Positions 28,430 to 38,160 of a DNA stretch of 64,000 nt are shown piece after piece. Positions within the stretch are counted from its first letter, which is position 1. Each line of letters starts with the position of its first letter. The position numbers and the translations under genes were made by a program. The notes beneath the pieces are model-generated. The model ran no database searches, was not told the DNA's origin, and was given only the letters and a program-made list of their open reading frames with translations. Source of the DNA: Bradyrhizobium sp. ISRA430 (GTDB lineage: Bacteria > Pseudomonadota > Alphaproteobacteria > Rhizobiales > Xanthobacteraceae); contig NZ_CP094516.1 in assembly GCF_029909975.1 (NCBI RefSeq), positions 4,650,001 to 4,714,000 on the forward strand, read 5' to 3'.

Positions 28430-28830
28430 TTGCGCCGCCTCATGGGAATGCTACGCGGCCAAAGCGATGAGAAAAATGCCTGCGACGAACCGGTCCAAGT
28501 CGGCATCGATCGGTATACCGTTGCGTTCTTAAGCTCCATCGTGCAGAACGCGCCATAATCACAATCTAAAATATTCTACGATAATGCCACAACCGCAGCG
28601 CTAGTAAACTACGACTGTCCATGCGCCGTCCTGTCGTGAGCGACCGTTCTCACGGCAAGATACGAGGTGGGTCCGCGAATGGTCCTGCCATCGTTATGGG
28701 GAATCTGTCTTTGCTCAAGAGCTTCGATCAATGGTAGGATAACCAAACAATTGCCGTGGGTGGAATTAAGGGTCGGCCCGAGTAGTTGCTTTGCCGCTGG
28801 GCTCGAACCAACATAAGTTGCGAGCGTGGC
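28430..28830. other. Divergent spacer between phosphoesterase and cyclase genes
   Basis: This 401-base stretch is noticeably richer in A and T than its surroundings (for example CAATCTAAAATATTC near 28563). It must hold both promoters. I could not set a confident -35/-10 pair, operator or small gene in it. Confidence 0.5.
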
Positions 28831-31800
28831 ATGCGTTGTACAAAGTGCGGTGCGGCCAGTCAGCAAGCCAAGCGGTTTTGCGCCGATTGCGGTGCCCCTT
28901 TATCAATTCCCGCTTTGTCCGGATTGGGCCCGCACAGCATCGCCGGGTTCTCAACCGAACGCGTTCAGCGCGAGAGGCGCCATTTGACCGTGCTCTTTGG
29001 AGATCTGGTCAACTCGACCCGCCTTGCGTCCGAACGCGATCCCGAAGAGTGGCGCGACATCGTAACCGAGTGTCTTGAGGCAGCCGGGAGCGCTATCACG
29101 GGTTTGGGGGGCTATGTTGCCCGATACATGGGAGATGGCGTGCTTGCCTATTTCGGATGGCCAACTGCGAGCGAAGATGATGCAGAACGTGCGGTCCGTG
29201 CCGGCCTTGCGATCATCGAGACGCTCGAGCCGCTAAACAGGCAGCTTGCAGGAAAGATAAGCTCCGAACTCGCGGTGCGCGTTGGAATCCACAGTGGGTG
29301 GGTGGTCATTGACCAGTTGGGCACCAACAAGGTCGAAGTCTTCGGCGATACCCCCAACATCGCGGCGCGCGTTCAGGCCAAGTGCGCTCCCAACTCAGTC
29401 TTGATGACGAGTGCCGTGCACGATCTTGTATCGAGCCAGTTCATCGTGGAGGACTATGGCACCTCCGCACTGGCAGGCATTGCGCGTCCAGTCCACCTTT
29501 ACCGGGCAGTCGCTCCGAGCGGCGTCGGTCGAAGCTGGCGGCAGGATGGTGTTCGCGGGGCAACCTTGTTTGTCAACCGCAAGCGCGAGTTCGATGCGCT
29601 GTCGTCGAGTTGGCTCTCTGCGCAGAAGGGCGCAGGACAGTACGTTCTTCTGAGCGGCGAGCCGGGGATTGGAAAGTCGCGTTTGGTCGGAGAATTCCGC
29701 GCCGGTATCAGAGATGCGCATATTTGGATGGACTGTGCCGGTGAGCGCTTCGCCGAGAGTACCCCATTCCATTCGGTTACCGGACTGCTGGCGCAAGCTT
29801 TGGACCGTACGAAAGACGAAAGGGCCGAAGGCCAGATGCGCCAGCTTGAGCGCGCGATCAGCTTCAATGGGCTCGATCCCACGGCGATGATGCCTCTCAT
29901 TGCAGACATGCTGAATCTTCCGCCGGCGCAAGATCATCAGCCGGAACAGGTCCCGCCGGAAGAAGCAAGGGGACGACTATTGGCGGGCTTGGCCGAGTGG
30001 GTGCTGCAACTGGCGAAGCGCCAGCCGCTGATCCTTGCCATCGAAGATCTTCATTGGGTTGATCCCTCCAGCATCGAGCTGATTGGGATGTTGATCGAGC
30101 GGAGTGCCGACGTTCCACTGATGGTGCTGGCCACGGCGAGGAAAGGGTACAACCCGCCCTGGCAATTGCGCAAGACGGACAAGTCGATCGTCCTGGGAAG
30201 ATTGAGCGACGACGAGATCGGCGAGATGATCGCTGGATCCTCGGATATCGATTTGACCGAGGATGTCATGGCTCGGGTCGTCAAACGCTCCGATGGCGTT
30301 CCAATTTTTGCGGAAGAATTGCTGTCATTCCTGTTGGAGGGCGATCAAGATCCGGCACCACACGATATTCCCGCGACTCTGCTTGATTCGCTAACCGCAC
30401 GCTTGGATCGGCTTGGACCGGCGCGGAGGGTGGCGCAGGTCGCGGCCGTGATTGGACGCGAATTTGACTACCCGCTGCTTCGAGCGGTCATGCCGGGTTC
30501 GGACCACTTCGTACAGTCAGGACTCGATGCACTCGTTCGGGCGGATTTGATCTACATGCAAGGCAAACCTCCTAGAGCGACCTACCAATTCAGGCATGCA
30601 TTGATTCGCGACGCGGCCTACGAAGGGTTACTCAAGAGCGAGCGGCGCGATCTGCATGCAGGCGTCGCGCGGACGATCGGTGAACAATTTCCCGCCTTGG
30701 CCGCGGCGCACCCGGCGCTACTTGCCCGGCATTGGTCAGAAGCGGCGGAAGCCGAGCCGGCAATTGCCGCTTGGAAAAATGCAGGACAGGCGGCTCTCGC
30801 GCGATGCGCGTTCAAGGAAGCGGAAGAGGGCTTCCGTCAGGCAAGTGCGCTGCTGGAGCGGCTGCCGCCATCCGAAGAGCGCGACAGGACTGAACTGGAC
30901 CTCTGCAGCTCGCTTGTGCGCGTGCTGCAGGTGACCAAAGGTTATTCCGCCCCGGAGACTATGCAGCTTGGCGCGCACGCTCGGGCACTCGCGGAACGTC
31001 TCGGCGACGTCGCGCAACTCGTACGTCAGGGCGCGCGAACCTGGGCCTCGATATTCTTCACGGGCGACTACGCGACCGCCGCCTCGCTTGCGAAGGAGAT
31101 CCTCGATATCGCCTTGACTGAAGGCCCGAACTCCAGCCACTTGTTTTTCGCCCACTATGCGCAGGTACAGGCGCGGTTCTACGCCGGAGACATTTCCGGA
31201 GTAGAGGAGTACTTCGCCAAGCTCTCTCCGATGCTTGATACCAAGTCGATTTCCGCCGCATCCTATCTCATCATCCCGATAGGCGTGGCGAGCCGCGCCG
31301 CCTGGCAGGCTGGTCGTCTTGATCTCGCGCGCGAGCGGATGTCCCGTGCGATGGATCTCGCCAAGAAAAGCGGTGATCCCTATGCAATGGCGATGGCGCT
31401 GCATTTCAAAGGCAATCTCCATTGGTGTCTCAGGGCCCCGCGACAGGTGGAGATTGTTGCCGAACGGCTTTTTGCCCTTTCACAGCAGCACGGGCTCAAT
31501 TACGCCTCGGATCTGGCGCGTGTACTGCTCGGTTGGTCCAAATCGCAGCTTGGACGCGGCCTTGAAGGCGTGGAACTGATCAACCAGGCCCTGGCTGGCT
31601 TCGCCAGCTCAGGAGCGAAAGTCGCCATTACCTACTTCCTCACGCTGCTCTCGGAGGCGCACGCGCGAGCTGGCGATGTTGGAGCGGCGGTGCAAACCGT
31701 GGAGGACGCTCTGGTCGCGAACCCTCAGGAATTGATATGGCGAGCGCACACCTTGACTTGGCGCGGCGAGCTCAGGCTTGAACTAGGGCAGCCCGCGATG

Positions 31801-32043
31801 GCTGAGGCGGATTTTCGCAATGCTATAGAGCTGGCGCGATCGCTCGGGCACAAGGCCTGGGAGCTTCGTGCTGCCACGAGCCTGGCGCGGTTACTGTCGC
31901 GCGGCGGCGATCATGTCGCCGCACTGGAAATTCTAACGCCTATTTATTCCTGCCTCCGTCGAAGTTTCCAAACCGCCGACCTGCGGGAAGCCAAATCGCT
32001 CATGGCGGAGATTTCACGTCTTGCGCCCGTGGCTTCAGGCTAA
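28831..32043 (+). CDS. Class III nucleotidyl cyclase - AAA ATPase - TPR multidomain regulator with zinc ribbon
   Basis: Very large cytoplasmic protein of 1070 residues. Order of parts: a four-Cys zinc ribbon (C3, C6, C17, C20); a class III cyclase homology domain at about 50-215 with LTVLFGDLVNSTRL, YMGDGVLAYFGWP and VRVGIHSGWVV; an AAA/NTPase domain with Walker A LLSGEPGIGKSRLV and Walker B LILAIEDLHWVDPSS; then several hundred residues of TPR-like helices. The two metal-binding Asp of the cyclase domain are present. Such proteins are common in rhizobia, and many have not been shown to make cAMP. The start MRCTKCGAAS is preferred over an upstream TTG. Codon use looks less GC-biased than the tad genes. 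Confidence 0.88.
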   Translation: MRCTKCGAASQQAKRFCADCGAPLSIPALSGLGPHSIAGFSTERVQRERRHLTVLFGDLVNSTRLASERDPEEWRDIVTECLEAAGSAITGLGGYVARYMGDGVLAYFGWPTASEDDAERAVRAGLAIIETLEPLNRQLAGKISSELAVRVGIHSGWVVIDQLGTNKVEVFGDTPNIAARVQAKCAPNSVLMTSAVHDLVSSQFIVEDYGTSALAGIARPVHLYRAVAPSGVGRSWRQDGVRGATLFVNRKREFDALSSSWLSAQKGAGQYVLLSGEPGIGKSRLVGEFRAGIRDAHIWMDCAGERFAESTPFHSVTGLLAQALDRTKDERAEGQMRQLERAISFNGLDPTAMMPLIADMLNLPPAQDHQPEQVPPEEARGRLLAGLAEWVLQLAKRQPLILAIEDLHWVDPSSIELIGMLIERSADVPLMVLATARKGYNPPWQLRKTDKSIVLGRLSDDEIGEMIAGSSDIDLTEDVMARVVKRSDGVPIFAEELLSFLLEGDQDPAPHDIPATLLDSLTARLDRLGPARRVAQVAAVIGREFDYPLLRAVMPGSDHFVQSGLDALVRADLIYMQGKPPRATYQFRHALIRDAAYEGLLKSERRDLHAGVARTIGEQFPALAAAHPALLARHWSEAAEAEPAIAAWKNAGQAALARCAFKEAEEGFRQASALLERLPPSEERDRTELDLCSSLVRVLQVTKGYSAPETMQLGAHARALAERLGDVAQLVRQGARTWASIFFTGDYATAASLAKEILDIALTEGPNSSHLFFAHYAQVQARFYAGDISGVEEYFAKLSPMLDTKSISAASYLIIPIGVASRAAWQAGRLDLARERMSRAMDLAKKSGDPYAMAMALHFKGNLHWCLRAPRQVEIVAERLFALSQQHGLNYASDLARVLLGWSKSQLGRGLEGVELINQALAGFASSGAKVAITYFLTLLSEAHARAGDVGAAVQTVEDALVANPQELIWRAHTLTWRGELRLELGQPAMAEADFRNAIELARSLGHKAWELRAATSLARLLSRGGDHVAALEILTPIYSCLRRSFQTADLREAKSLMAEISRLAPVASG

Positions 32044-32693
32044 AAGCTTGATGAGATCAGGCTCGGTCTGCCGTCCGGGGTTTACCTCTCCCTACGGCAG
32101 AGGTGTTTTGAGCTCTCGGCTCGCATCGATTCAACCAAAGCCCATCAGGCCTTAACGGCGCGACAGCGATCGTGTCCCTAGGCGTGGTGTAACTGGCGGT
32201 GGGACACCGCGTTCGCCGGCGAGGGCCGGACAGGTCAGCTGGCGATTGCCGGGAAGCTGACGGCGGGATCATCGCTCAACGGCGCGATGGTTTCCAGCGT
32301 CATGTAGCGGGCGCGCTGGACGGCCCATTCATCATTCTGCTCGAGCAGGATCGCACCGACGAGGCGAACGATGGCGTCCTCATTGGGGAAGATGCCGACC
32401 ACCTCGGTGCGGCGCTTGATCTCGCCGTTGAGGCGCTCGATCGGGTTGGTCGAGTGCAGCTTGGTCCGATGCTGGGGCGGGAAGGTCATGTAGGCGAGCA
32501 CATCGGTCTCGGCCTCGTCGAGGAAGCCGGCGAGCTTGGGGAGCTTGGGGCGGAGCTGGTCGGCGACCTTTCGCCATTGGGTCTTTGCGGCCTCGGCATC
32601 GTCCTGGGCAAACGCGGTGGCGATGAAGGCGGAGACGACACGCCGGCCGCTCTTGCCGGCATGCGCGAGCGCGTTGCGCATGAAGTGGACGCG

Positions 32694-34205
32694 GGGGTCG
32701 TTGAAGAAGTGGCCAATAGATTTCGCGCGATGCAGCGACCGGCCCCGTCGTGGCCCTCGCATCAAAACCCGCTACGGGGCGATCTGAAGCCGCAAACGCA
32801 CTATGAGGACAATCCAAGGCAGAATAAGCGCAAGCAGAGCGGCTGCCAGCCGCTTCAGATTGATGGCGGCGGCCGTCAGGTAGGCTTGGATCTTCATGTT
32901 CGGTAGACCGCGCCGTATGGCGCGCGCTAGTCCGTGCCAGGTTTTGGCTTCGCCGTGGAAGCCCTCTGAGCGCCAGCGATGGCGTTGATAGAGCCGTCGA
33001 TCCTGCTTACTCCATCGCTCGCGACGGCGGCGGGCGCGGAGCAGTGCCGGATAATCGTCACCGACAACGACCGCTTTGTTAACTCGCCCTTTGGATAGGC
33101 AATCGCCCTTGAGCGGACACCGGGCGCAATCCTTCGCCTTCGAGTAAAAGAAACGGCCGTGCTTGATGGGCCGCGCGGGGCGCAAGATACGTCCTCGCGG
33201 GCACTTCAAGATGTCGTTCTTGGCGTCGTACCGGAAGCGTCTGAGCGGTACGCGACTCTTGATTGGTTCGGCTTTAGCTGGGATCAGGGCATCGATGCCG
33301 CGCCGCTCGAGCGCACCGTAGACTTTAGCGTAGGCATATCCCGCGTCGGCGGTGACCACCTTGATGTCGATGCCCGCAATCGCTTCAACCTCATCGACTT
33401 GCGGCTCGATCATCTCCCCTTCGTTCGTTTGTCCAGTCGTGACCGCGACGTCCAGAATAACGCCGACCTTGTCATCGACGGCAGTGTGCTGCTTGTAAGC
33501 GGGCTCCAGCCGCCGGTTTCGGGCATTGGTGGCCATTGTCGCATCCGGATCGGTGGTGCAGATCTTCTTGTACTTGCCGCTTTGCCGGCCCTTCCTCTCA
33601 GCCTCGCTTTCATCTTCGCTTTGATTCTCGCTCAGCACATCCACCACATGCTGCTCGGTGAGGCTGTCCCAACTCACGTTGGCGCGGATCAGCGACGCAT
33701 CGATGTGAACCACTTCGGCTGTTGCGATCTTGGCCTTCAGGCAGGCCTCGACCGTGCGTTTAAAGATCCTACGGAATCGCTCTTCGCCCCAGCGCTGGCG
33801 GATGCGCGTCAGGCTGGAATGGTGCGGTAGCTGCTCGTGCAGGCCATAACCAGCAAACCAGCGAATGGCGATGTTGACCTGAGCCTCACGCATCAGCTTG
33901 CGATCGTGTACGATGCCGGTGAGCAGACCCGCGAGCATCAGGCGTACCGCGGCTTCTGGATCGATGCCTGGCCGACCGTCGTTCGCGCAATAGCAGTCGG
34001 AGACCTCTTCCCTTAGCCAAGATAGGTCGAGCACACGATCGACCCGCGCCAGCACGTGCTCATCTGGGACGAGCTGTTTGAGCGAGCCAGTGATGAAGAG
34101 CTCCAACTGATCCCGCTCCTTGCGCCCCAGCATCTCGTTTGCTCCGCCGATCGCGAATCGCCGACGAAAACGAAATCAGCCAATTGCAGCTTTTTCAACG
34201 ACCCC
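32694..34205 (-). mobile_element. IS1182-like insertion sequence nested in the IS256 element
   Basis: The 1512-base element has terminal inverted repeats GGGGTCGTTGAA(G/A)AAG, matching at 17 of the first 20 positions. It is flanked by a perfect 5-base direct repeat ACGCG at 32689-32693 and 34206-34210. It carries one transposase gene on the minus strand and interrupts the IS256 transposase. Its ends and duplication are intact, which suggests a fairly recent insertion. Confidence 0.9.
32772..34133 (-). CDS. IS1182-family (DDE) transposase
   Basis: Intact 453-residue transposase. An N-terminal DNA-binding region ([20 protein letters not shown], then [20 protein letters not shown]) is followed by a DDE_Tnp_1 core. 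The likely catalytic residues are Asp in [19 protein letters not shown], Asp in [11 protein letters not shown] and Glu in the [17 protein letters not shown] segment. A Cys-rich module ([24 protein letters not shown]) lies between, as in IS1182 relatives. No frameshift is seen, so the element could be active. Confidence 0.92.
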   Translation of the reverse strand: MLGRKERDQLELFITGSLKQLVPDEHVLARVDRVLDLSWLREEVSDCYCANDGRPGIDPEAAVRLMLAGLLTGIVHDRKLMREAQVNIAIRWFAGYGLHEQLPHHSSLTRIRQRWGEERFRRIFKRTVEACLKAKIATAEVVHIDASLIRANVSWDSLTEQHVVDVLSENQSEDESEAERKGRQSGKYKKICTTDPDATMATNARNRRLEPAYKQHTAVDDKVGVILDVAVTTGQTNEGEMIEPQVDEVEAIAGIDIKVVTADAGYAYAKVYGALERRGIDALIPAKAEPIKSRVPLRRFRYDAKNDILKCPRGRILRPARPIKHGRFFYSKAKDCARCPLKGDCLSKGRVNKAVVVGDDYPALLRARRRRERWSKQDRRLYQRHRWRSEGFHGEAKTWHGLARAIRRGLPNMKIQAYLTAAAINLKRLAAALLALILPWIVLIVRLRLQIAP

Positions 34206-35091
34206 ACGCGGCAACGCTGCCAGGAGGCGTTGAGCACCTTGGCGACGGTGGCCTTGATGCCCTCATGGGCATCAGACACGACCAGCTTGACGCCGCGTAG
34301 GCCGCGGCGCGCGAGCTTGCGCAGGAACGCGGTCCAGAACGTCTCGGCCTCGGACGGGCCAATATCCATGCCGAGAACTTCGCGCCGGCCGTCACTGTTG
34401 ACGCCGACCGCGACAATCACCGCGACCGAGACGATGCGGCCCTGCTGGCGCACCTTCACGTAGGTGGCGTCGATCCACAAATACGGCCAGTCGCCCTCGA
34501 TCGGACGGGCGAGGAACGCCTTCACCTTATCGTCGATCTCGGCGCAGAGCCGGCTCACCTGGCTCTTGGAGATGCCGCTCATGCCCATGGCCTGCACGAG
34601 ATCGTCGACCGAGCGGGTCGAGACGCCCTGCACGTAGGCTTCCTGCACCACCGCGGTAAGCGCCTTCTCGGCCATGCGACGGGGCTCCAGGAAGCCGGGG
34701 AAGTAGGAGCCCTTGCGCAGCTTGGGGATGCGCAGTTCGACCGCGCCGGCGCGGGTCTCCCAAATGCGGTCGCGGTAGCCGTTGCGCTGGGCCAGGCGCT
34801 CGGGGCTCTTCTCGCCATAGGCGGCTCCGGTCTGGCTTTCCACTTCCAGCTCCATCAGGCGCTGGGCGGCAAAGCCGATCATCTCGCGCAGCAGATCCGC
34901 ATCAGGGGTCTTCTCCACGAGCGTCCGCAGGTTCATCATCTCGTCGGTCATCGGTGGTTCCTCGAATCAGGTTGGTGTCAGCAACCCGACCCTACCGGCG
35001 AATCGCCGGTGACCACCGCAAAGCCGTCCGCCCGCTACGGCGCTATTGTAGGGCGCGCGTGCGGACGGCTTTGCTCTACCGAGCTACACCA

Positions 35092-36033
35092 TCACTGGGG
35101 ACACGACCGCGACAGCTCTCGAGTATGGTCGACAAGCGCGTACAAAGTTGCCGGGTTGGCGCTATGCAGATGTGCCTCCCATTTGGCCTCCGCCGCCAAT
35201 TGGTCGAGTTGCTCCTCGGCGGCCGGTACGGCGGCCTTGATCGCCCGCGCGATTTGCTCCAGCTCGTCAGCAGATCGCTCTGGCTTGCAGAACAATTCTG
35301 CGATCACCTCGTCTTGGATGGCGATCGAGGCGGGAAGCGTAAGAATTCCATCCCTCAGGTCCTCTTCTCCGCCGCCGCCCAGTGACTCCAGCCCTTTGAC
35401 ATCGCCCACGTCGTCGCATCCGTGGTAAAGGACGCCGAGCAGCCCGCCAAATTTGCGAAGCCGATCGTCTCTGGTGGCGACGCATGCGCATGTCTCAAAC
35501 ATTGAGCCTGTATCTTCGCCGGCGATAACCAGCCAATCCTTGACCCCGAGCGGTTGTCGTCGGAGATTCCACTGCAGGCATTCGGCAGCCCCCAGACGCT
35601 TGATCAAGTCGGAAATCAGACGGATATCGATTCGGTCTCCCGCCGTCATCCGAAAGCCGTCGGCTACGATATAGCCGGAAGCCATAAGGGCCTGCAGGAG
35701 CCCGAACTGGCAATGCAGGGTCGGCCTGCCTCGGCGCGCTTCTGATCCGTCGACGATGTCGTCGATGATGAGCGTCATATTATGCATCATTTCGACCACG
35801 GCCGCGGAATAGATCAAACGGTTCGGAATCGGCTCGTCCGTGATGGCTCGATAAACGCTGAAGATAGTGAGAGGCCTGAAATATTTCGAGCTGGTTATGA
35901 ATTGCCATTCCAGCAGCGGCTTGATCTGGCCGTCGGCGCCGCGAATCCAGGTGTCAAGAATTTCCCGAAGCTGCTGCATCTCCTCCCTGAAGCCAAGCTG
36001 AGCTATTATGTTTTCTGTCGTTGCCTTCGACAT
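35092..36033 (-). CDS. Polyprenyl diphosphate synthase-like protein with IS-altered C-terminus
   Basis: All-alpha isoprenyl diphosphate synthase, 313 residues. The first Asp-rich motif is MTLIIDDIVDGSEARRGRP (DDxxD) and the second is YHGCDDVGDVKG (DDxxD). It would condense isoprene units onto an allylic diphosphate; chain length cannot be read. The start ATG 36033 follows GGGGGAAG. The IS256 insertion changed the end: the old frame across the target site reads ELSRR-stop, and now it reads ELSRSCPQ-stop using IS bases, so only the last residue was replaced. The gene is downstream of two FAD enzymes on the same strand (36095-38134, 38161-39642) and likely forms a unit with them. Confidence 0.85.
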   Translation of the reverse strand: MSKATTENIIAQLGFREEMQQLREILDTWIRGADGQIKPLLEWQFITSSKYFRPLTIFSVYRAITDEPIPNRLIYSAAVVEMMHNMTLIIDDIVDGSEARRGRPTLHCQFGLLQALMASGYIVADGFRMTAGDRIDIRLISDLIKRLGAAECLQWNLRRQPLGVKDWLVIAGEDTGSMFETCACVATRDDRLRKFGGLLGVLYHGCDDVGDVKGLESLGGGGEEDLRDGILTLPASIAIQDEVIAELFCKPERSADELEQIARAIKAAVPAAEEQLDQLAAEAKWEAHLHSANPATLYALVDHTRELSRSCPQ

Positions 36034-36094
36034 CGCGACATCTTCCCCCTTCGGTCGCCCGCGCTTCAACGATGCTGATCAAGCACCTCTTTGT

Positions 36095-38134
36095 TCAAGG
36101 CTTCACGCGATGCCTTCGAGCATAGTCAAAATTTGGCCGGTAGCGCCCTGAGCCGCGTAGGAGCCCACTGGTTTCCATGCGCGTCGTTCGCGGGCTGACC
36201 CTCTCGGCAGGCGCGACACGAGGTTCACTGATCCGAGTCCCCATCGCCCTGAGAACATCCGTCATCAGGGCGAAAGTGCGCTGCGTGTCGGCCGATCCCT
36301 CAGGGGCGGCATCGCGGAGGCGATCGCTTGCCGCGAGCAGGCGCCGGGCCACTGCTCCCGAAGCCTGCTGGAGCAGCCAGTTTGAACCGCTAGGCTCGTG
36401 ACGCGAAAGCAAAGCAACTGCCAGATTCTCGAGGCTCACCACCATATCAGCCAGGTATCTTGGCGGGATCAACGCCAGCATTGAGAGAGGTGTCAGGCTC
36501 TCTTCCGGGTCCTTGCTCGCCAAATCACGGACGCCGGCATTCACCGCTGACCAGGCCAAAGCAGCATAGGCAAGAGGAAGCAAAACGAGCTTCGCCGCCG
36601 CAAATTGTGCCGAGCTGGGAAGGTCGCAGAGCGCGACAGAGATGTCGGACTTTCCATCCGTTTTTTTCACCAACTCGTGTGCCGCGTGGAGGCCGCTCAA
36701 GACTGCCGACTCAACCGTGGCCATATTCACGTCGTTGCGACAGAAATCGCCGGCGAAGAACACGTTCTGCAACTGCTCAGGATAATATGGTTCAACCAGC
36801 AATTGCTCGGAATTCATGTCATTGAGAAACAGTGGATGAGTGCGGTTATTTTGGGCAAGTGATTTCGAATAATCGATATTGCTTTTGGGGTCTCCCCATT
36901 CGTCACCCGGCTCTACCGAAGGCAGGTACCTTGCCAACTCTTGCAACATCAAATGGCCCCAAAGCTTGTCGTCGCCCGCGGGATAATGGCTCGCGTCAGA
37001 TGCGGCCAGCACCAGAACCGTCCGTGGTTTCTCGCTCAAATCGGTCCACAGTTGTGAGATGTCGATGAAGGTCAGGTAACCACGAGACGCGGCCAACCCG
37101 ACGTGCTCGCGAGGGATATCGGGAAGCCTCTCGTTGAAGACCACGGTCACAACGAGAATATTCGCCGTTCTCATGCGTTGGAGCTCGGACAGTTCCGGGA
37201 TGCGATGAACGATAGTTCGTTCGGGCCTGCCCTTCATCACGAGGTTTGCAAGTTCGGGAGCAGGTACAGCCAACACGATATTCGCGTGCGTCGCCTTCTT
37301 GCCGTTCGCCAGGGTGAGCTCTATCTTGTTGTCATCTGCGAGCTCGACCTTGTCGACCGGAGCAGAGATCTCGACTTTACAGACCTTCTCCAGTTTGTCC
37401 CGCCAAGGTTTGATCAACTTCTCCTCGAGGCTTCCGCGCAACAGCCAGGCAAACGGCAAGCCGCGGCTGCCAAGCGAGTGTTTGACGAAGTCCTTGTAGG
37501 CTGCAGCAGATGTGTCGCTGCTCGAAGTGCACCAAATTTCGTTCAGAATGGTATTATGCAAATCGGCGCAGTCCTCAGTGGCGTAAGGGCGCGAGTACAA
37601 AAAGCCGTTCAAGGACTGTTGCTGAAGGATCGACGAACTAAACGGCTGCGAGACCAAGTCAAGAAGAGTGAAGCCGACCAGAAACATGTCGGGAGTGGGT
37701 AGTGCTCCTGACGAGAGATTGTCTATAACGTTCTGCGCCGTGGTTGGGTTCTTTAATTCCACGTACTTTGGTGCGCCGTTGTTCGAATCTCGGGAACCGC
37801 GAGGATCAAGCAGAAGCTTGACGCTGAATCGCGGCTCGAAAACATCCTCTCGTTTGATCTTCAGGTCGTCCTTTACGATTCGCCAAAAATTCACGTACCA
37901 GTCACAGAACAGATGGGTGTAGACGTCGTGGTACATGCCATCCTTTCCGCTCTTTTTGGAGGAGAGTTGGCCTCCCAACATCGCGTCCTGTTCATATAGC
38001 GTCACCTCGTAATTGCGCTCCGACAGGCGCAGCGCGCAGGTCAATCCTGCGATGCCGCCGCCTATGATCGCGACTTCCCTTTCGGACTTCGCCGCTTGGT
38101 CAGACTTCTTGCGCTGCGATGCACTGGAGACCAC
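36095..38134 (-). CDS. FAD-dependent amine-oxidase/phytoene-desaturase-like oxidoreductase
   Basis: The 679-residue protein has an N-terminal Rossmann dinucleotide motif VAIIGGGIAGLTCALRLSER and the following GG-doublet region EQDAMLGGQ. The C-terminal FAD-binding motif appears as NVFFAGDFCRNDVNMATVES near residue 510. This is the layout of carotenoid desaturases and flavin amine oxidases. About 150 extra C-terminal residues include a hydrophobic stretch (LVLLPLAYAALAWSAVNAGV) and helices that I do not recognise. GTG 38134 is chosen because AGGAG lies seven bases upstream; a longer frame overlaps the preceding gene. The substrate is unknown; the neighbours suggest an isoprenoid. Confidence 0.8.
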   Translation of the reverse strand: MVSSASQRKKSDQAAKSEREVAIIGGGIAGLTCALRLSERNYEVTLYEQDAMLGGQLSSKKSGKDGMYHDVYTHLFCDWYVNFWRIVKDDLKIKREDVFEPRFSVKLLLDPRGSRDSNNGAPKYVELKNPTTAQNVIDNLSSGALPTPDMFLVGFTLLDLVSQPFSSSILQQQSLNGFLYSRPYATEDCADLHNTILNEIWCTSSSDTSAAAYKDFVKHSLGSRGLPFAWLLRGSLEEKLIKPWRDKLEKVCKVEISAPVDKVELADDNKIELTLANGKKATHANIVLAVPAPELANLVMKGRPERTIVHRIPELSELQRMRTANILVVTVVFNERLPDIPREHVGLAASRGYLTFIDISQLWTDLSEKPRTVLVLAASDASHYPAGDDKLWGHLMLQELARYLPSVEPGDEWGDPKSNIDYSKSLAQNNRTHPLFLNDMNSEQLLVEPYYPEQLQNVFFAGDFCRNDVNMATVESAVLSGLHAAHELVKKTDGKSDISVALCDLPSSAQFAAAKLVLLPLAYAALAWSAVNAGVRDLASKDPEESLTPLSMLALIPPRYLADMVVSLENLAVALLSRHEPSGSNWLLQQASGAVARRLLAASDRLRDAAPEGSADTQRTFALMTDVLRAMGTRISEPRVAPAERVSPRTTRMETSGLLRGSGRYRPNFDYARRHRVKP

Positions 38135-38160
38135 GGGCCTTCTCCTCGAAATCCTGATGG

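Larger units (their letters stand above)
32235..34951 (-). pseudogene. IS256-family transposase split by insertion
   Basis: The N-terminal part (34951 down to about 34211) reads [20 protein letters not shown], with [16 protein letters not shown], and holds the first two catalytic Asp in [12 protein letters not shown] and VSDAHEGIK. It breaks after NASWQRCRV. The C-terminal part (32688 to 32235) resumes at VHFMRNALAHAGKSGRR and contains the catalytic Glu region NPIERLNGEIKRRTEVVGIF. Removing the inner IS and one 5-base duplication leaves exactly 1200 bases (399 residues) in frame. The gene was therefore intact when it was hit and is now inactive. Confidence 0.92.
32168..35108 (-). mobile_element. 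IS256-family insertion sequence, interrupted by a second IS
   Basis: The ends are inverted repeats: left GATCGTGTCCC (32168) and right, reversed, GGTCGTGTCCC, continuing with TGGTGTA at matching positions. The element is flanked by an identical 8-base target duplication GCGACAGC at 32160-32167 and 35109-35116, typical for IS256. Without the inner IS and its duplication the element is 1424 bases. It inserted into the final codons of the polyprenyl synthase gene (35092-36033), whose original stop is TAA at 32152-32154. Confidence 0.9.

Noticed and set aside
34013..34210. Apparent C-terminus of the IS256 transposase frame
   Set aside because: These codons belong to the inserted IS1182-like element; the true C-terminus is at 32235-32688.
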